64,000 bases of DNA from Streptomyces hygroscopicus. Lineage in GTDB: Bacteria > Actinomycetota > Actinomycetes > Streptomycetales > Streptomycetaceae. The stretch covers positions 1,798,001 through 1,862,000 of the forward strand of contig CP018627.1 in NCBI GenBank assembly GCA_002021875.1. The letters are read 5' to 3'. The notes beneath the pieces are model-generated. The model was not told the origin of the DNA. It saw only the letters and a list, made by a program, of their open reading frames with translations, and searched no databases. Position numbers and translations under genes: made by a program. Below are positions 27,504 to 35,867 of this stretch, piece after piece. How positions within the stretch are numbered: position 1 is the stretch's first letter; each line of letters opens with the position of its first letter.

Positions 27504-28571
27504 TCAGCCACGGGGCACGACGGTGGAGAGCACGGACGGCAGCGGATACCAGTCGGCGGTCGCGAAGCTGGCGTGCCGGGCGGCGAGTTCGGACACCCGC
27601 GTGCGCGCCTGGTCCTCGGTGGGGCTGGTGCCGTCGATCGCGGGCGCCACGTTGTGCGCGTCCGTCATGATCAGCAGGTAGTGGCGGTCGTCGTACCAGG
27701 CGGTGTCCACACCGCTGGTGACATACGTCGACGCGTCCCCGTCGAAGACCACGAACCACGGCCGGAGGGTGGCGTCGGTGTAGCGGGTGCGCGGGTCGCC
27801 CGAGGCGGCGCCGTGGACGGCGGGGAAGGCGGCGGCCTGACCGAGCTTCCCGGCGGCGGACAGGTCCCGCAGATGGGTGGCGTACTCACGGTCGGTCCAC
27901 AGCGAGTCCAGCGGGTTGTTCTCCTCGACGGTGCCCGGGATCAGCTCGACGACGAACTTGCCCGCGAGCGCGGAGCGGGACGGCCAGCCGTCCGCCCGCA
28001 CCGCCTCGTCGAGGTTGGCGTGGCCGCCCACCACATCCGCCGGGCGCAGCAGCGCGTCGCCCAGGGTGGCGCCGAGGAGGGCGTCGAGGTCGCCCGGGCC
28101 GCGTCCGCTCTTGCCGTAGAAGCCGTCCTTCATCTCCACCTTGATGAAGACGGGACGGTGGCCCGGATGGGCCTGGTGCCAGGCCCGCATGTCGGCGAGG
28201 CAGCCGGTCAGGCTCTGGTCACGGGGCTTGGTGCGCAGCTCGTCCGGGCCGGCGGCGTTCTCGCAGTTGTTGTCGTTGCCGAGCGGATTGCCGTGCGAGA
28301 CCCGCCAGCCGGCGCCGAACGCATTGGTCCACACATCGAGTTCCAGGAGCGAGGCGCCGGAGTCCAGCGCGTCGGCGAAGTACGGATACTTGGCCTTTTC
28401 GTACGCGTTGTGCACCCCTACCGAGGTGGTGGCGGAATAGGACGGATCGTCCGCGGCGGCGGGCCGGGCCTCCGCCGGTGCCGTCAGACACAGTGCGGCC
28501 GCCGCCGCGGCGACCGCCACCGTCCCCGTGCGCCGGGCATGACCGCGCGCCGGATTCCCCACCCTGCCCAT
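27504..28571 (-). CDS. Secreted Ca2+-dependent phosphoinositide phospholipase C-like protein
   Basis: 355 aa with an N-terminal signal peptide (hydrophobic about 16-33, cleavage after APAEA). The TIM-barrel PI-PLC signatures are present: SVGVHNAYEKAKYPYFADAL with the first catalytic His, LELDVWTN with metal-binding acids, and WRVSHGNPLGNDNNCEN with the second His. This matches the small Streptomyces PI-PLC group (S. antibioticus type), which cleaves phosphatidylinositol using calcium. It is monocistronic, with a 231-bp upstream region containing a GC palindrome (28747-28760) followed by CCTTTT on the + strand. Confidence 0.88.
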   Translation of the reverse strand: MGRVGNPARGHARRTGTVAVAAAAAALCLTAPAEARPAAADDPSYSATTSVGVHNAYEKAKYPYFADALDSGASLLELDVWTNAFGAGWRVSHGNPLGNDNNCENAAGPDELRTKPRDQSLTGCLADMRAWHQAHPGHRPVFIKVEMKDGFYGKSGRGPGDLDALLGATLGDALLRPADVVGGHANLDEAVRADGWPSRSALAGKFVVELIPGTVEENNPLDSLWTDREYATHLRDLSAAGKLGQAAAFPAVHGAASGDPRTRYTDATLRPWFVVFDGDASTYVTSGVDTAWYDDRHYLLIMTDAHNVAPAIDGTSPTEDQARTRVSELAARHASFATADWYPLPSVLSTVVPRG

Positions 28572-28802
28572 GTGTCCCCACCCTCGTCGACAACCCGACC
28601 AACTGGGCAGAAGCGTACGGGAGTCGCGTCACGGGTTACGAGGCGCTATGGGTCACAGCGGGACGGGCCTCGCGGCGGTGCTGCCGCTGAGCCCGTCTCA
28701 TGTGCCGCGTCTCACACAGCTGGGGGCCGTTTCCCACCCGGCCGACGCCCCGGCCGGGGCCCTTTTCGGGGTCAGGGGATCGGCGGGGTAACGGGCTCGG
28801 GG

Positions 28803-29891
28803 TCAGGGTCGCTCCCCCACACCGGTCGTCGCGGCCTCGCGCGGCCGTCCGCCGGGCAGCTTGGCGGCCAGCGGGGCGGTCTGATCCATACCGGTGCCGC
28901 GCCGCAGCCCGGTGAGGAACTCCCGGAGCGTCTCGACGGCGGTGTGCCGGGGCCGCCAGCCCAGTTCCTCCTGGGCACGGGTGGTGTCCATCAGCGGGAG
29001 CCGCAGGGCCGCGTCGAACAGCTGGGGCGAGGGAGGCAGCAGACGCAGATGCCAGGCCGTGGCCATGGCCGAGCGGGCGGCGACGCGCGGGATCCGCACC
29101 GTCCGTGCGTCGAGGAGGCCGGCCAGGGTCTCGCCGTCGACCGGCGGTTCGGCCGCGAGGTTGAAGGCGCCGCGCACCTGCCGGCCGAGCGCCAGGCGGT
29201 ACGCCTCGGCGGCGTCGTCGGTGTGCAGGACCTGGAGGCGCAGCCCGGGCAGGTCGAAGACCGCGGGCAGGAAGCCGGCGCGGATCAGCCGCCGGGGCAG
29301 GAACGGCCCCATGAACAGCCGGCGCTGCTCGGCCGCCGCCTCCTCCTTGAAGAGGAAGCCCGGCCGCATCCGCACCACCCGGATCTGCGGATGCTCCCGT
29401 TCGAAGGCGTCGAGCACCCGCTCCACATACGCCTTCTCACGGCAGTACGCGGCCTCCGGCCAGCCGTGGGTGGGCCAGGACTCGTCCACCGGGCGGCCGT
29501 CCTCGGGGCCGGGTGAGTAGGCGCCCACCGAGGAGGCGTACACCAGCACCGGCACCTCGGCCCGCGCCACCGCCTCGAACACGCGGATGCTGCCGAGGAC
29601 ATTGGTGTCCCAGGTGACGGCGGGCCGGTGGCTGGGCTGGATCAGCCAGGCGAGGTGGACGACCGCGTCGGCGCCCTCGAAGTGCCGTACGAGATCGGCC
29701 TGCGCACCGGCGTCCCGGCCGATGTCCGCCCGTACCCAGGTGGTCTTCGGCGGCGACCAGTTGGGCACCCGGCGGGCGACGCCCACGATCGACTCGATGT
29801 CCGGGGCCTCGCCGAGCGCGCGGACGACGCTCGTACCGGCGTTACCGGTGGCTCCGACCACCACCACGCGCATGCCCTGCTTGATGCCCAT
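28803..29891 (-). CDS. NAD-dependent epimerase/dehydratase (extended SDR)
   Basis: 362 aa from ATG 29891, RBS GGAAGGAG. Rossmann motif VVVVGATGNAGTSVVRAL; catalytic Ser in LVYASSVGAYSPG; YxxxK as YCREKAYVERV. The C-terminal substrate domain is of the nucleoside-diphosphate-sugar epimerase type, substrate unknown. Its ATG lies in frame with the upstream transketolase, separated from that gene's stop by 74 open codons made mostly of the 18-bp repeats. It is probably co-transcribed with transketolase. Confidence 0.88.
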   Translation of the reverse strand: MGIKQGMRVVVVGATGNAGTSVVRALGEAPDIESIVGVARRVPNWSPPKTTWVRADIGRDAGAQADLVRHFEGADAVVHLAWLIQPSHRPAVTWDTNVLGSIRVFEAVARAEVPVLVYASSVGAYSPGPEDGRPVDESWPTHGWPEAAYCREKAYVERVLDAFEREHPQIRVVRMRPGFLFKEEAAAEQRRLFMGPFLPRRLIRAGFLPAVFDLPGLRLQVLHTDDAAEAYRLALGRQVRGAFNLAAEPPVDGETLAGLLDARTVRIPRVAARSAMATAWHLRLLPPSPQLFDAALRLPLMDTTRAQEELGWRPRHTAVETLREFLTGLRRGTGMDQTAPLAAKLPGGRPREAATTGVGERP

Positions 29892-29918
29892 GTGTCCGCT
29901 CCTTCCGGCCGCGTCGTG

Positions 29919-30120
29919 TCCTCGGCCGTCCCGGGGTGCTCGGCCGTCCCGAGGTGCTCGGCCGTCCCGAGGTGCTCGGCCGTCCCGAGGTGCTCGGCCG
30001 TCCCGAGGTGCTCGGCCGACCCGGGGTCCTCGGCCGTCCGCCTCCTCAGCCGACCCGGGGTCCTCGGCCGTCCGCCTCCTCAGCCGACCCGGGGTCCTCG
30101 GCCGTCCGCCTCCTCAGCCG
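29919..30120. repeat. 18-bp tandem array spanning the transketolase stop codon
   Basis: Six clean 18-bp units (TGCTCGGCCGTCCCGAGG and close variants, 29919-30026), then three 34-bp units that are pairs of the same 18-mer with a 2-bp loss. On the minus strand, in the transketolase frame after its TGA, the clean part reads GRAPRD repeated. Confidence 0.9.
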
Positions 30121-31952
30121 GCCCGGCCGACCAGCTCGCGCGCGGCCGCGACGATCGCGTCCGCGTCGATCCCCGCGTCGCGCAGTTGCTCGTCGGGGGT
30201 CGAGGAGCCCGGCATCGTGCGCAGTGCGAGCCGGATCGTCCGGGGCGCCGGGCGGCCGTCGCCGAACGCCCCGAGCACCGCGTCGCCCAGTCCGCCCTCG
30301 GGGTGGTGGTCCTCCACGGTGATCAGCCGGCCCGTCACCTCGGCGGCGGTGCGCAGCGTCTCGGCGTCCACCGGCTTGACCGAGTACAGGTCGATGACGC
30401 GGGCGGGGATGCCCTCCTGGGCGAGCCGGTCGGCGGCCTCGATGGCCTCGTGCAGGGTGACCCCCGCGCCGATGAGGGTGACCTGGTCGTCGTCGGTGGC
30501 GCGGACGACCTTGGAGCCGCCGATGGGGAAGCTCTCGGTGGGCGGGTAGATGACCGGCGTTCCGCCGCGGGTGGTGCGCAGATAGCGGATGCCGGACTCC
30601 GCGGCCATGGCCGCGGTCAGCTGGGCGGTCTGGTTGGCGTCGCACGGGTAGAGCACCGTGCTGCCGTGCACCGCCCGCATGGCCGCCAGGTCCTCCACGC
30701 CCATCTGCGAGGGGCCGTCCTCACCGATGGCCACCCCGGCGTGGGAGCCGATGAGGTTGAGGTCCGCGTCGCTGATGGCGGCCATCCGGATGAAGTCGTA
30801 GGCGCGGGTGAAGAAGGCCGCGAAGGTGGAGACGTACGGATTCCAGCCGCGGGCCTGCATGCCGACGGCGGCGGCCACCAGTTGCTGCTCGGCGATGAAG
30901 AACTCGAAGTACCGCTCGGGGTGTTCCTTGTGGAAGTACTCCAGGCGGGTGGAGTCGCCCACCTCTCCGTCGAGCGCCACCACATCGCCGCGGGCGGTGC
31001 CGACGGCGGCCACCGCCTCGCCGAACGCGTCACGGGTGGGGACCGAGTCGCCGGTGTTGTAGCGCGGCAGGACCAGCGGGCCCTCGGCGAAGGGCCGGGT
31101 GGGAGAGACCGAGGGCGGGCCGAGCACCGGCACGGCCAGGTTGCGTACGCCGCCGAGTTCGGCGATGGCCTCCTCCGGGTTCTTCAGCGGCTTGCCGTGC
31201 ATGCCCTCGCGGTTCTCCACCGAGGCGACGCCGCGGCCCTTCATGGTGCGGGCGATGATGGCGGTGGGGCGGCCGACGGTGGACAGCGCCTCGGCGTAGG
31301 CGCGGTCGATGGCCTCGATGTCATGGCCGTCGATCTCGATGGTGTGCCAGTCGAAGGCGCGGATGCGCCGCGCGTAGGCGTCCAGGTCCCATTCATGGCG
31401 GGTGGGGCCGCGCTGGCCGAGCCGGTTCACATCGATGATGGCGGTGAGGTTGTCCAGCCGCTCATAGCCCGCGTGCTCGAACGCCTCCCACATCGAACCC
31501 TCGGCCATCTCGCTGTCGCCGCACAGCACCCAGACGCGGTACGGCAGGTGGTCGAGCCGCTTGCCGCTCAGCGCCATGCCCACGCCGTAGGGCAGGCCCT
31601 GCCCGAGCGATCCGGTGGCCACGTCCACCCACGGCAGCCGCGGGGTGGGGTGGCCCTCCAGCCTGCTGCCGCGCTTGCGGAAGGTGATGAACTCCTCGTC
31701 GCGGAGGGCCCCGGCCGCCTTGTAGACCGAGTAGAGCAGCGGGGAGGCATGGCCCTTGGAGAAGATCAGGTGGTCATTGCCCGGACGCTCGGGTTGCTCG
31801 AAGTCATAACGCAGATGGTTTCCCATCAGGACGGCCATCAGGTCCGCCGCCGACATCGACGACGTGGGATGGCCGGACCCGGCGGCATCGGCGGCGCGCA
31901 CCGAGTCCACACGGAGCTGCTGGCCGAGCTCGCTGAGTTGTTCGTGTCGCAT
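30114..31952 (-). CDS. Transketolase
   Basis: 612 aa from ATG 31952 with RBS GGAAGGAG. Thiamine-diphosphate motif GDSEMAEGSMWEAFEHAGY with IIDVN; substrate/cofactor His in SGHPTSS and FSKGHASP; the central domain has FFIAEQQLVAAAVGMQARG. The length of about 610 fits the short, animal-like transketolases rather than the 660-700 residue bacterial type, so it is probably a second copy beside the pentose-phosphate operon enzyme. The stop codon lies inside an 18-bp repeat array. Confidence 0.92.
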   Translation of the reverse strand: MRHEQLSELGQQLRVDSVRAADAAGSGHPTSSMSAADLMAVLMGNHLRYDFEQPERPGNDHLIFSKGHASPLLYSVYKAAGALRDEEFITFRKRGSRLEGHPTPRLPWVDVATGSLGQGLPYGVGMALSGKRLDHLPYRVWVLCGDSEMAEGSMWEAFEHAGYERLDNLTAIIDVNRLGQRGPTRHEWDLDAYARRIRAFDWHTIEIDGHDIEAIDRAYAEALSTVGRPTAIIARTMKGRGVASVENREGMHGKPLKNPEEAIAELGGVRNLAVPVLGPPSVSPTRPFAEGPLVLPRYNTGDSVPTRDAFGEAVAAVGTARGDVVALDGEVGDSTRLEYFHKEHPERYFEFFIAEQQLVAAAVGMQARGWNPYVSTFAAFFTRAYDFIRMAAISDADLNLIGSHAGVAIGEDGPSQMGVEDLAAMRAVHGSTVLYPCDANQTAQLTAAMAAESGIRYLRTTRGGTPVIYPPTESFPIGGSKVVRATDDDQVTLIGAGVTLHEAIEAADRLAQEGIPARVIDLYSVKPVDAETLRTAAEVTGRLITVEDHHPEGGLGDAVLGAFGDGRPAPRTIRLALRTMPGSSTPDEQLRDAGIDADAIVAAARELVGRAG

Positions 31953-31979
31953 TGTTCTCCTTCCAGGTTTCGCCGACGG

Positions 31980-33299
31980 TCAGCCGCGACCCGCCCGTAC
32001 CGTCTGCGCGACCTCGGGCGATTCGGTGTCCAGCGGCACCGCCCACGGCGGGATCACCCCGAGCTGCACCGCCTGACGTGGCAGCACCGCGTCGAGCAGC
32101 CAGTCGGCGGCGACCCGGACCCGGTTCCCCGGCATCGCCATCAGGTGATAGCCGCGGGTGACCGCGTTCGCGATCGGCCCGGACAGCGGTATGTGCAGCG
32201 GGTCCGCGGCGGCCTGCACCCCGCCGAGGTCGACGGTGAACCCGAGGTCATGGTGTTTGTACGGTTTGGGGTCGCCGCGCCCGAGGGAGGCCAGGACGTT
32301 GTGGGCCGCGACCTTTCCCTGCCGGTGGGCGTGCTGTGCGGTCATCGGGGTGAACTGGCCCGGCCGGGTCAGATCGGGTACCGCGGCGGCGTCCCCGCAG
32401 GCCAGCACCTCCGGATGGCCGGGTACGGCCAGATACTGGTCGACCCTCAGCCGGCCGCGTTCGGTCGGCAGCCCGAGCTGCTCCACCAGCGGGTCGGGGC
32501 GCACCCCGACACACCAGATCAGCGACCGGGTGTCGATGAACTCGCCGTCGTCCAGCCGAACGCCCTCCGAGGTGGCCTCCTTGACCGTGGTACGGGTGCG
32601 GATCTCCACGCCCCGTTTGCGCAGCACCCGGTCGGCCGTGCGGGACAGCTTCTTGTCCAGCTCCGGCAGCACCCGGGGCGCGATGTCGACCAGCAGCCAG
32701 CGGGGCCGCGGCGCGTCGCGCAGCGTGGTGTTCTCGCGCGCGAGCGAGTCGGTGAAGAGCACCCCGTGGGCGGCCACCTCGGTGCCGGTGTAGCCGGCGC
32801 CGACCACCACGAAGGTGCGGCGGGCGGCCCGCTCCCGCGGGTCCTCACTGGTGCCGGACATCTCGATCTGCCGGGTGACGTGGTCGCGCAGGTAGAGCGC
32901 CTCCGGCATGCCGCGGAAGCCATGGGCGTGCTCGGCCACACCGGGAATCGGCAGCAGCTTGTTGACGCTGCCCACGGAGAGGATGAGGCGGTCGTACGCC
33001 ATCTCGGCGGTCCGTCCGTCCGGGTCCCGCCAGGAGATCCGGCGGGCGTCCAGGTCGACGCCGTGGACCTCGCCCAGCACCAGCCGGACATGCGGCAGGG
33101 TGCCGGTGAGAGAGACCGAGATCCGGCGGGGCTCCAGGACCCCGGCCGCCACTTCGGGCAGCAGCGGCAGATACAGGAAGTAGTCATTGGGGTTGATCAG
33201 GACGATGTCCGCGGCACCCCGCAGAGTGCGGGAGAGGTCACGGGCGGCCTGATAACCGGCGAAACCGGCACCGACGATCACTATGCGTACTGGGCTCAC
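31980..33299 (-). CDS. Type II NADH dehydrogenase-like FAD oxidoreductase
   Basis: 439 aa from GTG 33299 (GGGAG upstream). Two dinucleotide folds: FAD site IVIVGAGFAGYQAARDL at the N-terminus and NAD site FVVVGAGYTGTEVAAHG in the middle. A second FAD motif is ACGDAAAVPDL, followed by MTAQHAHRQGKVAAHNVLA. A C-terminal part of about 60 residues with amphipathic character could sit on the membrane. Such enzymes pass electrons from NADH to quinone without pumping protons. It starts 27 bp upstream of the transketolase and is likely in its operon. Confidence 0.9.
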   Translation of the reverse strand: MSPVRIVIVGAGFAGYQAARDLSRTLRGAADIVLINPNDYFLYLPLLPEVAAGVLEPRRISVSLTGTLPHVRLVLGEVHGVDLDARRISWRDPDGRTAEMAYDRLILSVGSVNKLLPIPGVAEHAHGFRGMPEALYLRDHVTRQIEMSGTSEDPRERAARRTFVVVGAGYTGTEVAAHGVLFTDSLARENTTLRDAPRPRWLLVDIAPRVLPELDKKLSRTADRVLRKRGVEIRTRTTVKEATSEGVRLDDGEFIDTRSLIWCVGVRPDPLVEQLGLPTERGRLRVDQYLAVPGHPEVLACGDAAAVPDLTRPGQFTPMTAQHAHRQGKVAAHNVLASLGRGDPKPYKHHDLGFTVDLGGVQAAADPLHIPLSGPIANAVTRGYHLMAMPGNRVRVAADWLLDAVLPRQAVQLGVIPPWAVPLDTESPEVAQTVRAGRG

Positions 33300-33439
33300 A
33301 CGAATCTCCCGGGCATACGGGGCCAGGGAGCACCAAGTGCCCGTGAGAGTCCGGACCAAACGTCGGGCCCACGCGGCCCCGCCTCCGGGACCGCGTTCCG
33401 GAGGGTCCCGGTACGGTCCGGGGGCGGGGCCGCGGTGGG

Positions 33440-34651
33440 TCAGCGGCGCCGGCGGGCCGTCTGCGCGTCGACCGGCTCGTCCCAGTCGATGCGGTAGCCG
33501 GTCAGCCAGTCGGGGGCGCCGTTGCCGGCCCGGTCCAGCTTGCGCGGCATGGTGGCATCGCGCAGGGCCCGCGCCACGGGTCCCGGCGCCGTGCGGCGGG
33601 CCATGCCCGCGCTGCCCGCTGCGACCTTCTCGACCCGCTCCCGGCGCAGCGCCTCGTACGCGGCGAAGGCCGACTGGGGCGAGCGCAGATCGCGCAGGCA
33701 TTTGGCGAGCACGACACCGTCCTCGATGGCCATCGACGCGCCCTGGGCGGCGTTGGGCGCGCAGGCGTGTGCGGCATCGCCGACGATGACCATGGCCTCC
33801 TCGGACCAGGCGGGGGTGGAGACGATGTCGTAGGCGGCGGTGGCCACGATGGCGTCGCCGGTGGCGCGGACCAGGTCGGCGGCGGGGGTGTTGTCCTCGG
33901 CGAAGAGCTTCAGCAGCCGCTCCCGCCACTCCTCGGCGGTGATGCCGGCGAGCTCACCCTTGGACATCTCCTCGGCGGGAGCGTTGCAGAACCACCACAC
34001 CTCGCCGTCCGGGGCGGTGGTGCAGCCGAAGAACGCCTGCTTGCCGAAGATCATGGTGTAGGCGTCCGGGTCCGGGGGCGTCTCGGCGTCGCGGGTGTAG
34101 CCGCAGACGGTGTGCTGTCCGGTGTAGCGGGGCCGGGGCGCGGCCGCGTCGATGGACCTGCGGACGAGCGAGTGGATGCCGTCGGCGCCGATCAGCACAT
34201 CGCCCACGGCGCGCCCGCCGTCGGCGAAGGAGCCGACGATCCGGCCGTCGGGGCTGGTGTGTGCGGCCAGCAGCCGCTTGCCGTGCTCGATGCGCACTCC
34301 GCGGCGCACCGCCTCCTCGCGCAGCACCCGGGCGAGGGTGGCGCGTTTGAGGGTGACGGAGCCGAGGCCACCGTCCTGCGATCCGGACATGGGCCGGTTG
34401 CCGAGCCGCTTGCCGGTGTTGCTGATGAACTCGACGCGGCCGACCGGGAAGGAGTTCTCCAGCACCGGTTCATGGGCGTCGATGGTGCGCAATGCCTCCA
34501 GGCCGTTGGCGGCGACGACGAGGAACGCACCCGCGTCGGTGGCGTCCGTGGGGTACGTCTCGTAGACGACCGCGTCGATCCCGGCTTTCCGCAGGGCCAT
34601 CGCGGTCACCGTGCCGGCGATGCCGCCACCGATGATCAGGGCTGTGGTCAT
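33440..34651 (-). CDS. FAD-dependent monooxygenase
   Basis: 403 aa; ATG 34651 was chosen because ACGGAG lies 5-10 nt upstream, and the longer frame adds only an Arg/Pro-rich lead. Aromatic-hydroxylase type: ALIIGGGIAGTVTAMALRK, DVLIGADGIHSLVRRSI (DG motif) and VIVGDAAHACAPNAAQGASM. Family members hydroxylate aromatic or polyketide rings using NAD(P)H. No substrate clue comes from its neighbours (NDH-2 downstream, Fpg/Nei upstream). Confidence 0.92.
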   Translation of the reverse strand: MTTALIIGGGIAGTVTAMALRKAGIDAVVYETYPTDATDAGAFLVVAANGLEALRTIDAHEPVLENSFPVGRVEFISNTGKRLGNRPMSGSQDGGLGSVTLKRATLARVLREEAVRRGVRIEHGKRLLAAHTSPDGRIVGSFADGGRAVGDVLIGADGIHSLVRRSIDAAAPRPRYTGQHTVCGYTRDAETPPDPDAYTMIFGKQAFFGCTTAPDGEVWWFCNAPAEEMSKGELAGITAEEWRERLLKLFAEDNTPAADLVRATGDAIVATAAYDIVSTPAWSEEAMVIVGDAAHACAPNAAQGASMAIEDGVVLAKCLRDLRSPQSAFAAYEALRRERVEKVAAGSAGMARRTAPGPVARALRDATMPRKLDRAGNGAPDWLTGYRIDWDEPVDAQTARRRR

Positions 34652-34841
34652 GGTGCTCCGTGACGTGGCGTGGGGTGGTCGTGTCATGGGGTTGCGACAG
34701 CACCATATGGCGGACCGGAGCCCCCCGGGTCAAGAGCGGCAGTTCAACTACCCTGCGGTGGGCGGCATTTGGGACAGCTCCGGCAACCCGCCACGTGAGC
34801 GGCCCCGCTGAGCGAACACCCGCGCTACGTGCGCGGCTCCG

Positions 34842-35708
34842 CTACTTGAGCAGCCGGGACAGCCGCCGGTCGGCGAGCGGCTTGCCGCCGGTCTGGCAGG
34901 TGGGGCAGTACTGCAGCGAGGAGTCGCGGAAGGACACCTCGCGGACGGTGTCCCCGCACACCGGGCACGGCTGCCCGGTACGGCCGTGCACCCGCATGCC
35001 GCCGCGCTTCTCCCCCTTGAGGTCGGTGGCGGCCAGACCGCGGGAGCGCTCGACGGCGGAGCGCAGCGTGGCGCCCATCGCCTCGTACACCCAGGCGATC
35101 TCCTCTTCGGTGAGGTCCGAGGCGAGCCGGTAGGGCGACATCCGGGCGGCGTGCAGGATCTCGTCGGAGTAGGCGTTGCCGATCCCGGCGATGACGCTCT
35201 GGTCGCGCAGCACCCCCTTGATCCGGTGGCGTACGCCGCGCAGCAGCCCGGCGAACGCCTCCAGGGTGAAGGAGTCGTCGAGCGGGTCCGGGCCCAGCCG
35301 GGCGACCCCGGGGACCTCCCGCGGGTCGCGGACCACGTACACCGCGAGCCCCTTGCGCGTCCCGGCCTCGGTGAGGTCGAACCCGGAGCGCTCCGGACCG
35401 GCCAGGAGCAGCCGCAGCGCGAGCGGGCCCTTGCCGGGGCGGGGCGGGGCCTCGGGGAGTCCGTCCCGCCAGCGCAGCCAGCCCGCCTTGGCGAGGTGGA
35501 CGACCAGATGGGGGCCGTCGGTGGCCAGGTCGAGGAACTTGCCGTGGCGGGCCGCCGCCGTGATGGTGTGGCCTTCGAGCGCGCTCAGCGGCGGGTCGTA
35601 GGTCTTCAGGACGCTCACCGCGACGGGGAGGACGCGGGCGATCTCCCGGCCGGCGGCGCGCTCGGCCAGGATCGCGGTGAGGGCCTCCACCTCGGGCAGC
35701 TCCGGCAT
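34842..35708 (-). CDS. Fpg/Nei family DNA glycosylase (second copy)
   Basis: 288 aa. MPELPEVEALTAIL with P2/E3; helix-two-turn-helix segment SVIAGIGNAYSDEILHAARM; zinc finger CPVCGD / CPTCQTGG close to the C-terminus. It is clearly different from the other copy in this window, and the K-x-Y-D-P-P insertion near residue 50 (VSVLKTYDPPLSALEGHTI) is shared with the actinobacterial Fpg-like branch. It repairs oxidised bases. It is divergent from the catalase-like/peroxidase fusion, a pairing that may reflect oxidative stress. Confidence 0.92.
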   Translation of the reverse strand: MPELPEVEALTAILAERAAGREIARVLPVAVSVLKTYDPPLSALEGHTITAAARHGKFLDLATDGPHLVVHLAKAGWLRWRDGLPEAPPRPGKGPLALRLLLAGPERSGFDLTEAGTRKGLAVYVVRDPREVPGVARLGPDPLDDSFTLEAFAGLLRGVRHRIKGVLRDQSVIAGIGNAYSDEILHAARMSPYRLASDLTEEEIAWVYEAMGATLRSAVERSRGLAATDLKGEKRGGMRVHGRTGQPCPVCGDTVREVSFRDSSLQYCPTCQTGGKPLADRRLSRLLK

Positions 35709-35867
35709 GCCACCAGTGTGCCGCAGGGCGGAGGCGATTCACCCGGGGCGCCCCGGAGGGGGCCGGTTACCACCGGCGCACCGCTCCGGGCTGCGGCCTC
35801 GCGGGCGCTCCCTTACCGTCTCTTTTGTCCCCTCTCGTCCCAGCCTGCCCCGTACGGAGCGTTCCCC

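Noticed and set aside
28747..28765. GCCCCGGCCGGGGC followed by CCTTTT as a terminator
   Set aside because: The T-run is on the + strand, where no gene ends. It lies upstream of PI-PLC and downstream of a minus-strand gene, so the direction does not fit.
29628..33497. A + strand open frame of about 1289 codons through the SDR, transketolase and NDH-2 genes
   Set aside because: It is the antisense shadow of three clear minus-strand enzymes and shows no conserved motif.
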